A stretch of DNA of 64,000 nt. Source: Pseudoscleropodium purum (lineage: Eukaryota > Streptophyta > Bryopsida > Hypnales > Brachytheciaceae). Shown here piece after piece: positions 10,965 through 24,800 of this stretch. Every line of letters starts with the position of its first letter. Positions within the stretch are counted from its first letter, which is position 1. A program made the position numbers and the translations under genes. The stretch lies in contig OZ017797.1 of the NCBI GenBank assembly GCA_963969395.1, positions 37,510,001 through 37,574,000 of the forward strand. The letters are read 5' to 3'. The notes beneath the pieces were generated by a model. The model saw only the letters and a program-made list of their open reading frames with translations, ran no database searches and was not told the origin of the DNA.

Positions 10965-12595
10965 TAAGCAGCGCGTCGGAGTTTCTTTCTATTTTGGTCT
11001 TTTTTAGTGATCAGTGAAGTGCGTCGGTGTCGGTTGTTGCTTTTCATTGTGCGGTTGGATGTGATTTCGATGTTTCTGGCTGGAGTACGACGTTGTGTGG
11101 CTTTTGTGTTGTTAGTGCACTGTCTAATTCTACGCCTTTTGGTTGTGCGAGGTTGTGCGAATTAGTGATTAGTGATGTTTGAGCTGAAGTTTGGATGATT
11201 GCATATTTTGTACGGTTTGGAATGATTAGGAGTGGTCGCGTTGGTGAAAAGAGGATGTGAGTGGCGGTTTCTTTACCTTTCGGCTTGGATTTGCAGATGA
11301 TGCGAAGTTCTTTTCGAATTTGACGTTCCAACTTCTTAAGTTGACGACGTGTGCCAGAGCACGAATCCTTTGGGAGGGGAAGTTGAATGCGCGGAAACAG
11401 GGGAAGTGGAAAGTCTTCGCCATCGTGACTTTCGAATCTGGGAACCAGGTTGGTAGTAGAGAACCTTCTCGATTGTGAAGGCGAGGATTGTCTTCCAGGG
11501 AAAAGAAGCTTTGTGCTTCGTACGTGGATTGCTTCTGCGTGGGGAGCGTATTAGGGTTCAAAAGTCGTTTTTTGAATGCGCAATTTGTGCCGTCGTATCT
11601 ATGATTCGTCTTTATCATCCATTAGGGCTTGAGTTTTCCAGGACCATCAACGACTCTCATTGAAGGCGAAGGATTTTTAGGGGGCTGCCATGCGCGTTTG
11701 TAGGGCGGATTCGTAGCGAGTGACTAGCAGTATTCAGCAGAGTTTCTTCTATGGATTGTTTAGAAGGAATGTGCAGTTCCGGACAGTCGTTTGGCATGCG
11801 GTGATCGCCAGTTGTTTGCGAGGATGGGGTGAGAGCAGCGCGCAGCTGTTTCAGGGTCATGACTTGTTATCGCTTCCCAAGTGTTCTTGATTCTTTGGAG
11901 GAGGATGACCTGAGTCTGTATAATGGTCTAGATTGGCCATTCTGCTCATGATAGTGAACTGTTCCTGTAACTTTTCACTAAATGGCAGATTTTGGAGCCT
12001 TTCATCGTTTAGTACCGTTGGATTACTTCAAGCTTTGGGTTTATAAGGTGTGAATCCTATGATCACAAACACACTATTGAAGGTACATATTGGGATGAAG
12101 CGTTTCCAACTCGAAGTCTACCTGTTTCACTTCAAACTCATACGTGTCTGCTGCGTACTGTGGTCTGCTGTAGGGATGTTTGTATGATCGTGTGAGATCG
12201 GAATTGCTCATTCCTGGAGGATTGAACTGAGTGGACGTAATGTGTCTGGCTGAGAGTAATCACATTCATGCCCGTGAAAGTTTGATTGAGAGGGCATGTT
12301 GTTCTGTTTACTGTGATGGTTGGAGACTGAGGGCACTGAATAATTAGTGCGGACTTTGACAGAAGTGGCCACCTTCTAACGGAGTGCTCGGAGAGCCCCT
12401 TCAACTGCCGGTGGGTTTTCATCGAAGCGCTTCAATCTGTAAGCGAGGTGGCCTGGCTCGATTCGTGATTGGTGTTGCGCTCCGATCCGCGATGGGGATG
12501 GGGACACTCAACTCAGCGTTGCGAATTGAAACAGAATGGTAAAAGAAGCGAAGCGTAAAGACAAGGTGTTGGCTGTGGGCCCCTTGTGTCCTCAG
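10965..12595 (+). other. Putative leader intron
   Basis: The DNA is T- and G-rich on the + strand, between the donor and acceptor described for the leader exon. Several - strand frames of 70-130 codons occur, which is expected where the opposite strand is A/C-rich, and none shows a known motif. A separate short gene cannot be excluded. Confidence 0.4.
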
Positions 12596-12636
12596 GTCAA
12601 CTGTAGTAAGGGAAGCAGTAGGCAAAGTAGGACGAA

Positions 12637-15429
12637 ATGGATACGAGGTGGCGTAAGTTTTTTGATGGAGCTGGAGCGGACATATGGACAGTGATCGAAT
12701 TTGCACTGGACATCGCTGCCACAGACTTTCCCCATGAACTTCGACTGAGGCGAGATGCTTATGTGGAGAAGCTGTTCGCTCACCCTTCTCTGCTTTCGAA
12801 ATCTAATGGATGCGTGCCAGTTGTTGGCTGCCACGATGTCGAGGAGGCTCAAGATGACAAGAGTACGGACCCTCCTGAGTATGACTATGACCATGTTAGA
12901 AACGATCTCAGCGATGACGAGGATAGGCTGGCAAACTCAAACGAGGAATACGATGAAGCCGAGGCTTTGAATGACGCTATGGAGGAGGAAAATCGCCAAA
13001 TGAATGAAGTTTTGAAGTTGAAGAAAACCCTTGCGGAGTTGGTTGAGGTACTCAACCGTCTAGTTTGTGACCTTCTCCGAATGTGTTGTATTCAGAGAGG
13101 AAGACTCTTTTTTTTTGGTTTTGTGAAGGTTGACTGATGGTCCACTTAGTTATGATCTTTCAAGTATTTGAACTATACGGCGTGTCAGTGTTCTTCAGGC
13201 GTAGAGTTGGCCTTTGTAACATTCGGACCTCAGTGAGTATGAGCGTGAATAGTTTTCATGTGACTGCCCGCACATGCAAGGATGGATCTCAGATACGTGG
13301 CCTTGCTATGCAGGACGAGAGTGATGTCCTGAGAGCGTTGTGCCGATTGGAGGAGATGCATATATCTGTGGAGGCGCTGAAGGTAGGACTTGCCTGGCAT
13401 TTGATTTTGCGCTTGATGGAATGTTTTTGAGCTTCATGGGCTCTTTAGCTTAACCTGGTTTTAGTGGCCTCGCTTTGTTGTGTGTATTAATATGAGAATT
13501 GTGACCACTTCAGGCTACTGAAATAGGAAAGGAAGTGAATGCATTGCGCAAGCATCAGTCCAAGCGGGTCCGGTCTCTTGCCAAGGGTTTAGTGAGGTAA
13601 AATTCAGATGGTTCAATCACATTTTTGGTGTTTGTAGTGCCAATTGTCTTTTAATGTCATTACAGAGTTTGACAATTTAAAGCTGGCACACGCTTCTTTG
13701 CCTTAAATCATAATGAAGTGTCTTACTGGGAGTGGGTTGATGCAAGTGATCTGACTTTTGAGCACTGATCTGGTAATTTCTGCAGAGGTTGGAAGGACCT
13801 TGTAGATGAATGGGTTAAGAGTGCTGGGGATGTTGCTGCAGCAGCAATGGCAGGTAACCCGAAATGTTTTGTGTTGCCTGTTTTGACTTGCATTCTACTT
13901 GCTCAAGACTAGAAGTGTATTTATGACTCGAGTGTATTTTTTTTTAAGTGTACTTGTTATTTCCTGTTTGGTGAAGTTTTTGTTGTTTGTGCAGGATCAG
14001 ACTCAACCGGTGTAGACAACGGAGAGGAGGGTTTACCTTCTCCTCCTCTGGATCCCGGTGCTCTCCTAGCTTCCACTCGAACAAATTCTATTGAAATGTC
14101 TCACTTTTTTGACGACTTCTTGGATGATTTGTGTAAGTGATTTTTTCAAGACCGCCTCACCTCGTCGACTGCGGTATTCGTAATAATGTGTGGACAAACT
14201 GGTTTTGCGGTTTAGGCTGTTGCATTTTTTAAATATCCAGGTTATTAAGATTTTGAAGTATTTAGGATTACAGCAATACTGGATGCCCGGGCCATGGACT
14301 TTTGTCTCATACATGGTTGAAATGTGGTTTTGTCTTTACAGCAGCTGGCTCGGGTCCCAGCCCTCCCTCTTCGAATGGAGTATGTGACGATTTAGTGGCT
14401 CCTTTGAGCAAGCGTCAGCAACAAAGTAGGGGGCCAACAGCTAGTCCTGAATCCCAGGCTCCAAAGTCGAAGGGCAGGGTTAACACTTCCAACAATCACC
14501 TTGAGATTCGAAATGGTGACGGGAGGCCTATTCAGTCCAATGGAAGGAAGGCCTTTGATATCCCTAATAGTACCGATAGATCAGCAAATGGTATTAGCAG
14601 AGGTAATTCTGGTCCTGGACGACCGGTTGATAGGTCTGGGCCTCCTAAGTCAAATGGCAATGGCGTTGTGCGGAAATTTGAGACAAAGCCTCCTGTTCCA
14701 AAAGATAACAAGCCAAAACCTGAACAGAAGGTGAGATTTCTTGTTCTTTTAACTTTAATGCCTTGTTGTAGAACAAACCGGTAGAGTCTGGAGACACCGT
14801 AGCGGGACACTTTTGAGTACGTTGTTAGTTGTCTGACAGCTTTCCGGCACTGATCGTTGCCTTGTTGACTGTAAGTAATGTCCGTGCGGAGGTGAAACCT
14901 GTAGTTGTTTAGAGGGAGCGAGGATTGGACGCTAGGAAATGTGACTCTCATGTATGTTTGTAAATGGGACTCCAAGTTCTTGTAATGAGCTGTTTTGCAT
15001 CTTGCAGAAAACCCGAGAACCAGAAGAGAATGTGAGTGTTGCAGATAGACTTGAGGCTGCTAAGAGAAGGTTGCATGAAAGATATGAGCAAGAAAAAAGC
15101 GGTAAGTCTCGTTTCAGAAAGACTAAATTGCCGATCCTCACTATAAAATTGCCCAGTTGCTTAGTGATGTTGAGAGAAGCTTACCAATTTCCTTACCAGT
15201 CTTATGTTTTCGACATTGATTACTTCGCTCATATTATTGCTTTTGCTTGCCACTGACGTCCGAATGTTGGCGTGAGGGTGTTCCAGCTAAAAGGCAGCGG
15301 GTGGTGCAAGTTATGGAATTGACAGATCTCCCCAAAGGAGGGCCCAACCGAGCCAAGGTGGGTCAGGGTCACGTTTCCGCAAAGCCAGGTCTTCCAAATC
15401 GGTTTAAACAACAGCAAATACGGAGATGA
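12637..15429 (+). CDS. MED26: MED26-like Mediator subunit (TFIIS N-terminal/LW domain protein)
   Basis: Coding exons are 12637-13047, 13314-13382, 13514-13596, 13786-13853, 13995-14132, 14342-14730, 15008-15101 and 15287-15429. All have GT-AG borders, join in frame and give 464 aa, close to plant MED26 proteins. Residues 1-48 form the plant MED26 N-terminus (WRKFF, DIWTVIEFAL, RRDAYVEKLF), followed by an acidic stretch at about 66-115. The TFIIS N-terminal/LW domain covers about 115-210, with ATEIGKEVNALRKH, the basic segment KRVRSLAKGLVRGWK and DLVDEWV. Then come GLPSPPLDPGALL and MSHFFDDFLDDL, a low-complexity Ser/Pro/Asn linker (257-386), and a C-terminal ADRLEAAKRRLHERYEQEK helix with the basic KRQRVVQVMELTDLPK motif. 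The family belongs to the Mediator complex in the nucleus and contacts the Pol II elongation machinery. The ATG follows a likely leader intron. Confidence 0.93.
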
Positions 15430-16700
15430 GTGAAGTGAAGCCTGATTGCTTGGGATTCCCCCTACTTTTACCAAGAGCTGTCCTTCTACCTGTGGGTAGT
15501 TCGCCAGAGCCTGTGCGAGGGCAAGTCTCCAAATCAAGAGAGGTCGGTGGTGGATTTGAGAACAAATAGCACAGCCAAGATGGCAAGTACATAACATTTT
15601 TGGACAAGGCCTTCGGCAATTATTACGACTTTTCGTGTAGTAGGTTCTAGAGGAAGAGACTTGTCGTAGATATATGTGTTACTAGCATCAGTTGCCTGTG
15701 TAGCTTGCCATCCGTCTCCTGCCCGCACTTAGGTTTTTTCTTGAAATAAGTTGCCAGTTCATTGGTCTCTCTTACACGATGTCACAGCGTTCAGGACAAA
15801 TATCTGGATGTCTGACTCTCCCTACTGGTAGCAGGACTAACATTGAAATCATCTCTCACAAACTGAATGGGATGTGTTTTCACGATTTTTGCGAAGCTGT
15901 GATTCAACCACATCTGCGCAGCAAAGGTACACAACACCTTTCCATTGCCCCTTGAGTTTCTCTCTTAAACTTTTATCCAGTAACCCAGCTTGCAACGCCA
16001 GGCCTTTCGATGGGTATCCAATAAAGTCCTGGGTTGAGACTGACCTCATAGCCTGAGTGAGTGATATATCAATTTCGTATCTTAGGTGAATTTCCAATTC
16101 GAACTTTGAAATGCCCATGCTTCTTCCAGATCTGCAGATATCAGGGTTGATTCCTGTGTAGTACCGTAGTGCGCATTTGTACGTCTGAGGGGATTGAAAC
16201 CGTTAGATTATTCTGTTAAGTCAGTATCTTTTTCGCGTGACCTGACTGGATTGCCTGATTGGTGGGATTTGGGGATGGGACGTAAGGTAGGCCGTGTACT
16301 GTACTGTTGCATCTACTTGATGGGGGTGATTGGTTTTCGCACGAGTGGGAATCATACCTGAAGAGGGTTATGTCATTGTGTGCTGCTGCTGGAGAGTTTT
16401 CTACTTTAACTTTAAAAGCGCTGATGTACAGTACACTGCATGTCTGCAGCCTAACCTCCGTTCTGCAGATGTAGACAGACTTTATCAAATATGTAATTCA
16501 AGAATGTTCTCTGCTTTGTCTCCAGCAGTGACAGTTCACTCTGAATTTAACACTAACTTAGAGGTCTTGTTTGTGTACTTGACTGAGCGTACCCAGTCCA
16601 TTCCGGAAATTGCCCCTCCAACTGATGAACTAACTTTTGACCAGTTTATAATTAGAACTTTAAATTTTTATCAATGGAAGCACATTCAAAAGAACTTTGC
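15430..16700 (+). other. 3' UTR and downstream flank of the MED26-like gene
   Basis: Gene-like composition continues after the stop codon. AATAAA at 16020-16025 could be a poly(A) signal. An open frame at 16330-16704 (124 codons) has no motif I recognise, and I do not call it. After about 16700 the DNA becomes strongly AT-rich. Confidence 0.4.
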
Positions 16701-19700
16701 ATAGGTTGAAAACTTAAATTTAGACATAAGGACAGTGAAAAGAAACTACTTTTAAGTTACAGTGATGAATTTGAAACATTTTCATCTAAACAATTGTAAC
16801 CATAATCACCAAAAATAGAGAAATCTGAATGAGCATCAATGGCTAAAAATAGATAAATTTGGAATATTTTCACTCAAACAACCACACCATAAGCATCGAT
16901 AGCTATAAATAGATATATGAAAGTTGTAGTTTATCACATACTACACATTATTATGGAAGTTTGAAGAAAAAATTAGTTGTGATTTGAATGAAAATTAATT
17001 TCAATTACTTTGTCTTTCATCAATTTTTCTTAGAACTCCCAAAAAAACTTTTTGTGCCTTGGTATGTTGGTATATATCATTTTAAATTGTTACATACAAA
17101 AATTGATGGAAGTTGACATTTACAAAATTTTAAATATTAACAATTTGACAAACATGAAAATGATGTTCGTTCTTTCAATATTTGAATTATTTTTTGAAAT
17201 TGAGAGCATGGGATTGCATTAGCCATTGTAGAAAAAATATAGATTGCAATATGAACCACAATTACATCTTCATGCCCTTGTATGCAAAAATTAGAGTTGA
17301 TGTTGCACATAATTGATTCAACAGATTCAACAAAATTGAAATTATTATTTTTGATAGAAAAAAACAAATAAATTTTATAAAGGTTGGAGAAATTCTGGCA
17401 ATTTTCAATTTTTTTCTACTATTGTAAATGATGATTTATGAATTTTTTGAATTTTTTGAATCAATTATGTACATCATCAACACTAGTCTTTGTACAACAA
17501 AATTGAACTTGAAAAATGAATTATACAATTGTTAAATATAAATGACATCCTTTCTAAAATTTCATGCAAAATTCTAATTTATGAAGTCAATAGAGCTTGC
17601 TTGAGTTTTAAAAAAATCGAAAGTAGGTCCTTTGGTCTTTTAGGGATTAACCCTTTTAAGCATGAAATTTGCACATTTTTGCTAATATCTTTGTACAAAT
17701 ATATTATATACATCAATTTCATCAAACTAGTCATGAAAGATCATTTTTCTAAAAGATTCACAAATTGCTTCAATGGATGAATAAGAAGGGTTTAAACTAA
17801 ACATTGTCTAAAAGCACTTTGTATATTATCTAGAATATAGATGTGTTTAGAGGTTAAACATGCCTTGGTCCTATAGTATTTAAGGACCTTAGCAAGATGC
17901 AATTTATATTTGGATATCGCCATACTATATGAAAACAAATTTCTTTTAGTTAATACATTCAAAATTGGTTAAACTTTACCAAAATATATGTTAATGTACT
18001 AATAGTTCTTTTTTTTCTCTTGTAAAAAGATAGGTAAGTGATTATTAGTTATCTTTTTCTAATCCTTTTAATGTTAATTGCAACTGGATAAGGTTAATTT
18101 CCTATTTTGGATTGAATATAGTTTACATAGAGGTCAATTTAGATGGTCAAATAAAAACAACTTATATTAGCTTAAATGGCCAAATGATATAAAATAATAA
18201 GCTTCTCCCACAAATATTTGATTCAAATCTATTACTATTGAGATTATTCCTACTAGAATAATTTAAGAACATAAGGACTTTGAGATTGAATTTGACCTCC
18301 ACATTACTTTTGAGGTTGGGCCTAGATATGATTTATGGAATACTAAAACAATGGAGAGATTATATATAAAATTTAACAAACCATTAGAAGGGTAGTGGAA
18401 GCCTATTTCAAGCCTATTCCTTTCATTCTTCCACCTATAGAAAAGGAATGGTTGGATGTCAAAAAAAATTGAAAATAAATAAATTTAAATTCTTAAAAAA
18501 GAATTGAATTTAAGAAATAATATATGGTGTGGTAAGGGCTCACCTATATCATACTGCTACAGTCGTAAAATTCTCTTGCTCCTCGCAACTTTGTTGCCTT
18601 CAAATCCCTTCTAATATCATTTTCTATTGCATGTGTTTTTGCTTTAGTTTCTTTTATACATATCAAATTGTTCTTGGAGCAACAACTTTAATGATGCTTT
18701 TGCTTCTCTTGTAGTACGTAGACTTGATGTAATTGAGAGGGATATTTTAAGTCTCCATTATCAGTTAGGGTGGTCCTATTAATCTACTTTGACTTGTTGT
18801 ATTTAGTGATTTTTTTTATAAATAGTCAAGTATATAGAAATGCCTAGTGATAAATTTTTATAATGACCTTGTTTGGATATTGGTTTCTTATTGACATCTA
18901 ATGTGAGCAAATTTTGTTACTTCTAGAAAAGTTAATTATTAGTATACGTCTATTGATTACATTTTTCTATTCCCAATGCATAACCTACAACCAATTTTGA
19001 CAATAGTAGGTTTAAAATACATAAAATCAATCCATTACTTAGGGCTCAAAATTAGTGCAATTTGCAAAATTAGTCTTGGCTATGAAAATATTGGAGAAAA
19101 ACTCAAGATTTTGCACACTTTTGAATCGAAGAAGAAATGCCATATTGTGTGATTGTTTGAAATCATTTGTTGTTAAATATTTGAAGGCCTAGTGTAAAGG
19201 ACTCATGCACTTATCTTCATGCCAACAACAGTAGACTCACTTTGATTTTTATTAGAAAATCAAGTGAAGATAGTCATTGAAAGCATCCACTTCCCAAAAT
19301 ACACACTACATGTACATTGTTGAAGTAATGAAAAAGAAAAATGACCAAACAATTTTCATTTCAAGGGGTGGACGATTTTAGAGCCTAAGCTCTTTATGGA
19401 CCTCCATTTACCAACCACTACCCCATTCGCAATTAGAAAGGTGCCTAAAATTCAAGAGAGGTTGTGATTAATTTCCAACCATTAGTTTTTGGTTTCCAAC
19501 CATCAATTCTTCCATGTTTGTTATGACACATGTACTTGGTTTGGAGTGCCAAAGTGAAGAACAAGTAATCTCTCAAATGAGTAGTTTTGGAATAGTTTAA
19601 ACATTCAACAAGGATGAAGACCAACTTTTGGCTTTCAAAATTCATAAGGGAAAAGACTCTATTGAGGTCAAATGGCCCATGATGGACACCTAATGACCCC

Positions 19701-20470
19701 ATTGTGGTTTTTTAGACCACAATCAATGCCTTACATGGTAGTTATGGAGTAAATAGTGACCTCAATAGGTACTTCCAACTTTTCAGTGTAAAATTCTTTG
19801 TAAAAACTGATTTTTAAGGTCTTTTATGTTTGAAAATGTTGTAACTGCATTGGATAGGAAGATGACCATATTGGATTCAGATTTTGTTAGTCATGAGGTA
19901 GCCTACAGCCCTCTATGGGCTGATCACTTCAAAAATTCAGAACTAATTCATACTTGGTCCAAAAAATATAATTTCAAGTGTCCTCACTGTCTTTCATACT
20001 TATCTTCGTTTGGAAGAAAAAAAATTTAAAAATTTCACCAATGGCATGACTGCAAACTCAAAATTCTGACCATGATGGGCTATTTTACCTTAATAATTTC
20101 AGTTGAAGTGATAAAATTATCAAAATTTCTGCAATCCCTGTCATTTCTATCAGTGCACCTTTGAAAATATTTGCTTTGCCTTGCACTATTCTAGACCGTG
20201 TTTAAAATTGCTTATTTGATGAGTTATGAGTGGCTTCACCTTAAAGTATTTTTTTTAGCATATTTCAGTAACTTGCCATGATTGCGTCATTGTAATCATT
20301 CTGTGTCTGTAAGGTATACATTTTAAGCACACATAAAATATTCATGAGTAAATTGAAATGAAGTTCACAAAAAGGCTATTGAAAATTGATTTCAATAGTT
20401 ATAAAGACGTGCTTTTGGATACACAGTCCCTGTCTGAATGAGCCTGGTCCTAAGCTTACTTTCCTGAAAG
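16701..20470. other. AT-rich intergenic DNA
   Basis: The stretch is about 3.8 kb of AT-rich sequence with only short frames (under 90 codons) without motifs. A ttttagggattaaccc string near 17639 may be an old TTAACCC-type element end, but I found no partner for it. Confidence 0.55.
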
Positions 20471-20827
20471 TTAACCCCTCAACACCAAAGGGGCTCAGAA
20501 CGTGCCCATAAGAACCCATTTTCCGGACTCTACTTGTCGTAGATCAAACATTATTAATAGACTTTCAATCCATGCAGTGGATTTCAAAAAAGAAAAAGAA
20601 AATGATCACAAGGTTCCCGAAGGAGTGTACTTTGAATTTCAACCGTGAATTGTCGAACGATGAGCCCCATTTCCTGCTACACTCTGGATTCTGAAAGTTG
20701 GTACTCAGAAACAGGCTCTATGGAGAAACAGTGAAATTTTGTGTGAAAAAGGGAAGTCTTGTACTTCATGATTGTAAATGTAGTTATTAGGCACTCAAGG
20801 TGTATAGTCAAGAGCATTGAGGGGTTA
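20471..20827 (+). mobile_element. TTAA-type MITE, singleton
   Basis: The element is 357 bp. It begins TTAACCCCTCAACACC and ends gcattgaggggtta, inverted repeats of about 11 bp. The right tetranucleotide is ttac rather than ttaa, so the copy is old or mutated. No other copy of this interior is in the window. Confidence 0.6.
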
Positions 20828-21581
20828 CATTAAGTCCATGCTGTGGGCAATGCCAAGGAAAATTTGAGGCAATCTCGGGGAGGGTGATGATGGACTTTTT
20901 GAAAAGTGCAGTTCCATAGAACTGATAACTGCCAAAATTTGAACAAATTTAATAACTACAATCACAATCCAATATGTTACTGTTTTTCCCCCCCCTCTCC
21001 CCCACTTGCCTGTAAAAATGCAAAGTCATCATCATTGACAAAGTTTTCATCATCCATGCTCCGCACTGCAAAAGTCGTGTGACAAAAGGGTATTGAACTA
21101 CATGAGTCCAATCTCAGTTCAATCCGGAACAAAAGTACCACTTATACATCAATGAGGTGAAAGTCTTGGTGACGGAAATATTTTTTAAAAAAGAAGAAGA
21201 AAAAAAAAATCTTGGTGATGGCCAATACCACGAGCCTGACAATACGCGCTTTAATTTGAGTGCGGAATTGCAACCCTTCAATGGCATGGCAATTTGGACG
21301 CATTGGATTTGCCCACATCCGGGAAAAAAAAGCCCCTGCAAGCCTCCGTCCAAGTCAAGTCTGTCCACCCGCTACTGGTTGAGCCTCGACGGACCGTGTT
21401 GCCACCAGCGTCAAGTTCACACTTGGAAGTTTTTGCCATTATTTCTTAATGGGAAATGCACTTTGGGGATGGCCATGAGTCTGCTCCATTGGAAAGGTTT
21501 ACCTGATACCCTTTTTGCCCTTTTTGCCCTTTTTGTTGCCCTTTTTGTTGTCCTTTTTTTTTTTATCATTGCAAGTTAGCA
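20828..21581. other. Intergenic DNA with a GC-richer patch
   Basis: The part at about 21200-21460 is GC-richer than its surroundings and is open on + (21157-21579, 140 codons). The frame begins in a poly-A/G tract and ends in a pyrimidine repeat (units of ccctttttg, 21510-21560). No conserved motif was recognised. It may be a degenerate gene fragment or regulatory DNA. Confidence 0.4.
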
Positions 21582-21800
21582 TAACATTGTTTTTTTAAAT
21601 GAGGTAGGGGTCTGTTTTGCATCCTTGAAAACAGGGGGACTTGAAAATAGGGGGACTTATATAGTGAACAAAAATTGTCTTATTGATGGCTCCTCAGCCA
21701 ACTTGAATCTTGGAACTACACTAGTATGTCTCTCCCATGTACTAGGCAAAGCATAATACCTTCCCAACATAAGGGGACCATTGCTTGGTTATACAATGTT
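21582..21800 (+). repeat. Dispersed repeat, copy 1 (pairs with 42179-42390)
   Basis: Shared words in the same order are ataacattgtt, ttttgcatccttgaaaa, aaattgtcttattg, tggct, agccaac, aatcttggaa, gcataatac and caacat. No inverted ends or target duplication could be defined, so the class is unknown. Confidence 0.65.
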
Positions 21801-24800
21801 TGTGATGGTTTCATTGACATCACTTTTAGCATATATTGATGTGTTAAGGTTATGGCTTGCCTATGTGCATAATTTTGTACAACTCAAGACTGCATTTGTG
21901 ACTACATTTGTATAGTTGCTTTCAATAGGTAAGGTAGTAGTACCCATTATTGACCTTTTTCCCAATTGCGTTTGAATCTACGTTTATCTAATATTTTAGC
22001 CTATAAATGTTGGAGTGATGTAGATAGAATATACAATTGGAGAAAGAGTGGATGATGGGCATGCATACCTCAATATGTTTGGAGTGGTTCACCTAAACTT
22101 GAAAATCATAAGTGGCACTCTTGTTTTAGTATATATTGTGTTGTATACTAAATTTTTGATAATGAGAATATTTAGGGTTGAATCCCATAACCCCAAAATG
22201 TTGTAATGGCCAAAAGTTGCTGATGGATGACTTTCCAAATTAATGTAGAAATGAAGAATGCACCTATTGGGATATAAATCAAATCATTTTTTTGGGTAAA
22301 AAGCCTTCTAGATAGGCCTCATCCTATCAAGGTTTATGCCTACATCTTGGTAGGGAATTTTTTACATATTTTACTTCTATCTTAGTACAAATGCATAGTT
22401 CATATCATTATCATCAGTTTGATTGAAGAACAAGATTATTTTTTAAACCCTAAGAATCTTGACATCTATAGATGGATTGTAAATGCTTACAGAAGCTTAT
22501 TGTAGGAACTACATGAAATGGAAGAAGTACATCCAAATTTGTTGAAAAACAAATTTTGTCTTATCTTCAAGGGTGTTTGTAGTGTGTCTACTCAGTATTT
22601 TATAGTTTTTGCACAAAATCTTGAAACAATTCATTTAGGGATGGAAAGAAGTTAAAAATTTGTTAAATTTAAAATCAAATGGCTAGATTTTCTCAATTTA
22701 TAGTTACTTTGCCTTAGAAACTCCAAATCTACATCCCCTTCCTATCAAAGCCTCTTAAGGTAAAGATGCAAGCATTACTTTTGATGAATGAAAAATTATT
22801 TGGACAAAATTTTATTGTAAAGCATTTAGTTCATCTAAGAAATAAATTGTTGAGCATTTAGGAAGGTAGATAGGGACTTTTGGAAACGCCAAAGGCATTA
22901 ATTACCACTTGATCACATATTTAATTATTGTACATTTCCTTCATAAATGTATAGCTATAATTGAAGAAGTGACTTGTTAATGTGTATTAATAAAACTTTA
23001 ATCTTTTGTGAATTTTACATATAATCTTTAAGTAATGGATTTTCGATGCTTGAAATTTTGTATTCATTTGCCAAAGAATATACAAATTTTTGGAAAAAAA
23101 AACTAATAAAATATATGATCAACATGAAGAGTGATTATTTTAGGTGTCCTTACTTTATTGACTTTGTTCTTTAAAGCCACAAAATATGTCTTGATATATA
23201 TATGTATATATATGTACATAAAATCTTCTTGCAATCTTTTGATATGTTCCAAAAAGAATAATATTATATGTAGATGTTTGACACATAATTAAGCTAGTGT
23301 CTTTATATTTGATAGTCCTAAAATTATGCATAAGTATAGAGAATTAAACATAATTTGTTAAAACTTTAAAAAGTTGCGAGCATTTTCAGAATGTTTTTAA
23401 GCTTGTTCCCACAAGTATAAAAGATTAAAAAAATGATATTTTAAAGTTTTCAAAATCTAAATCTAACGGTGGTTTATTTTCAAAGAAACTAGGATTATAC
23501 ATCTCTTAATACAAATAGTGACAACCTATTGATAGTTTTGGGGTTTAGGAATGCTGAAATCTTAAAATGTCAAAACCTTCAAAAGCTGTGAACATGTACT
23601 TGTATTTTTATTTTTTTAAATTGAAAATTTAGAACTTCTATTTTGTAATTTTGTAGTTCATATATTTATAAATCTTGAAATCTTGAAAATTTGATTATTA
23701 TATTTTCCAAACTAATAAATTTATAATAATTCAATTTTTTTAATTTAAAAAAATTTGTATTGTTTTCATTTTGCAAATTTATAAAAACATAGGATAAATC
23801 TAAACTAATCACCTTAGTTTGTAATGTGTTTGCCTACAATAGCATTTAGGCAAAAGACATTCATTATCTTCCAATGAATCTTGAGGGAAAACACAAGCAT
23901 GGTCATTGCAAGAAACATTAGGCATTTTTCTTAGTGTTTTGGCAAAAAACTGCATTTTTTGTTGCTAAGTACTATGATACAATGTAGTAGAACATCTTAG
24001 CCATTGATTGGAATAATTGACGACTAAAAACACTCTTGAATGACTTGCGAGTAGTAAAATAGTACTATGGAAAAAAAGGAGAAATTGTCACAGGAAATAG
24101 AAACAATGAGGTATAAATTAATAATAAAATAAAAAATCATGAAAAAAACTCTAAAAATTTGATGTTTGAGAAGACTTGATGGTGATCAAATTTCACCAAA
24201 AAAAATGAAGTTAACACAATACTTAATGTTCAAAATTGCTTGTACAAGGGAGCCCTGTTTGCATAGACCTAATAGATATAAAATAATATATTCACAGATG
24301 CCCCTTGGTAGGCATATGCCCACCTAATATGGAAATAGACCACCAAAATTTCAACCCTAAATCATTTAATTTAGGTATTCTAAAAGTAGTGAAAACCCCT
24401 AAATCTCAAAGTGTGACAAATTAACAAAATTAAATATACAATGATTTTTTTTTATTTCTAAAAAATGAAAAATCCAATTACCATCAAGTTAGACATCTTC
24501 AATAAAAATTTCAAGTTCTTAGGATTTGGGATTCAAAAGTTATACAAGAAGACAAACGTCACTCCAATTGTGATACAAAATAGGATTGGTATTTCTTGCA
24601 ATGACCCAACAAAGAAATATAATTGCTTTTTTGTTATAATATCAAATGTGATGTGATATTTAGAATGTAGTCATCTCATTTCTTTAAAGAACACCATACA
24701 CGAAGTTTTAATCCAAATTGGACAAATGACACATCATTATATAATCCTCCATAATATTTTTCCAATTATAAATTTCAATTGCAAGAACTCCATGAATTCC

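Noticed and set aside
16330..16704. Possible 124-codon gene downstream of the MED26-like gene
   Set aside because: No motif, and it ends where AT-rich intergenic DNA begins. It is more likely 3' flank.
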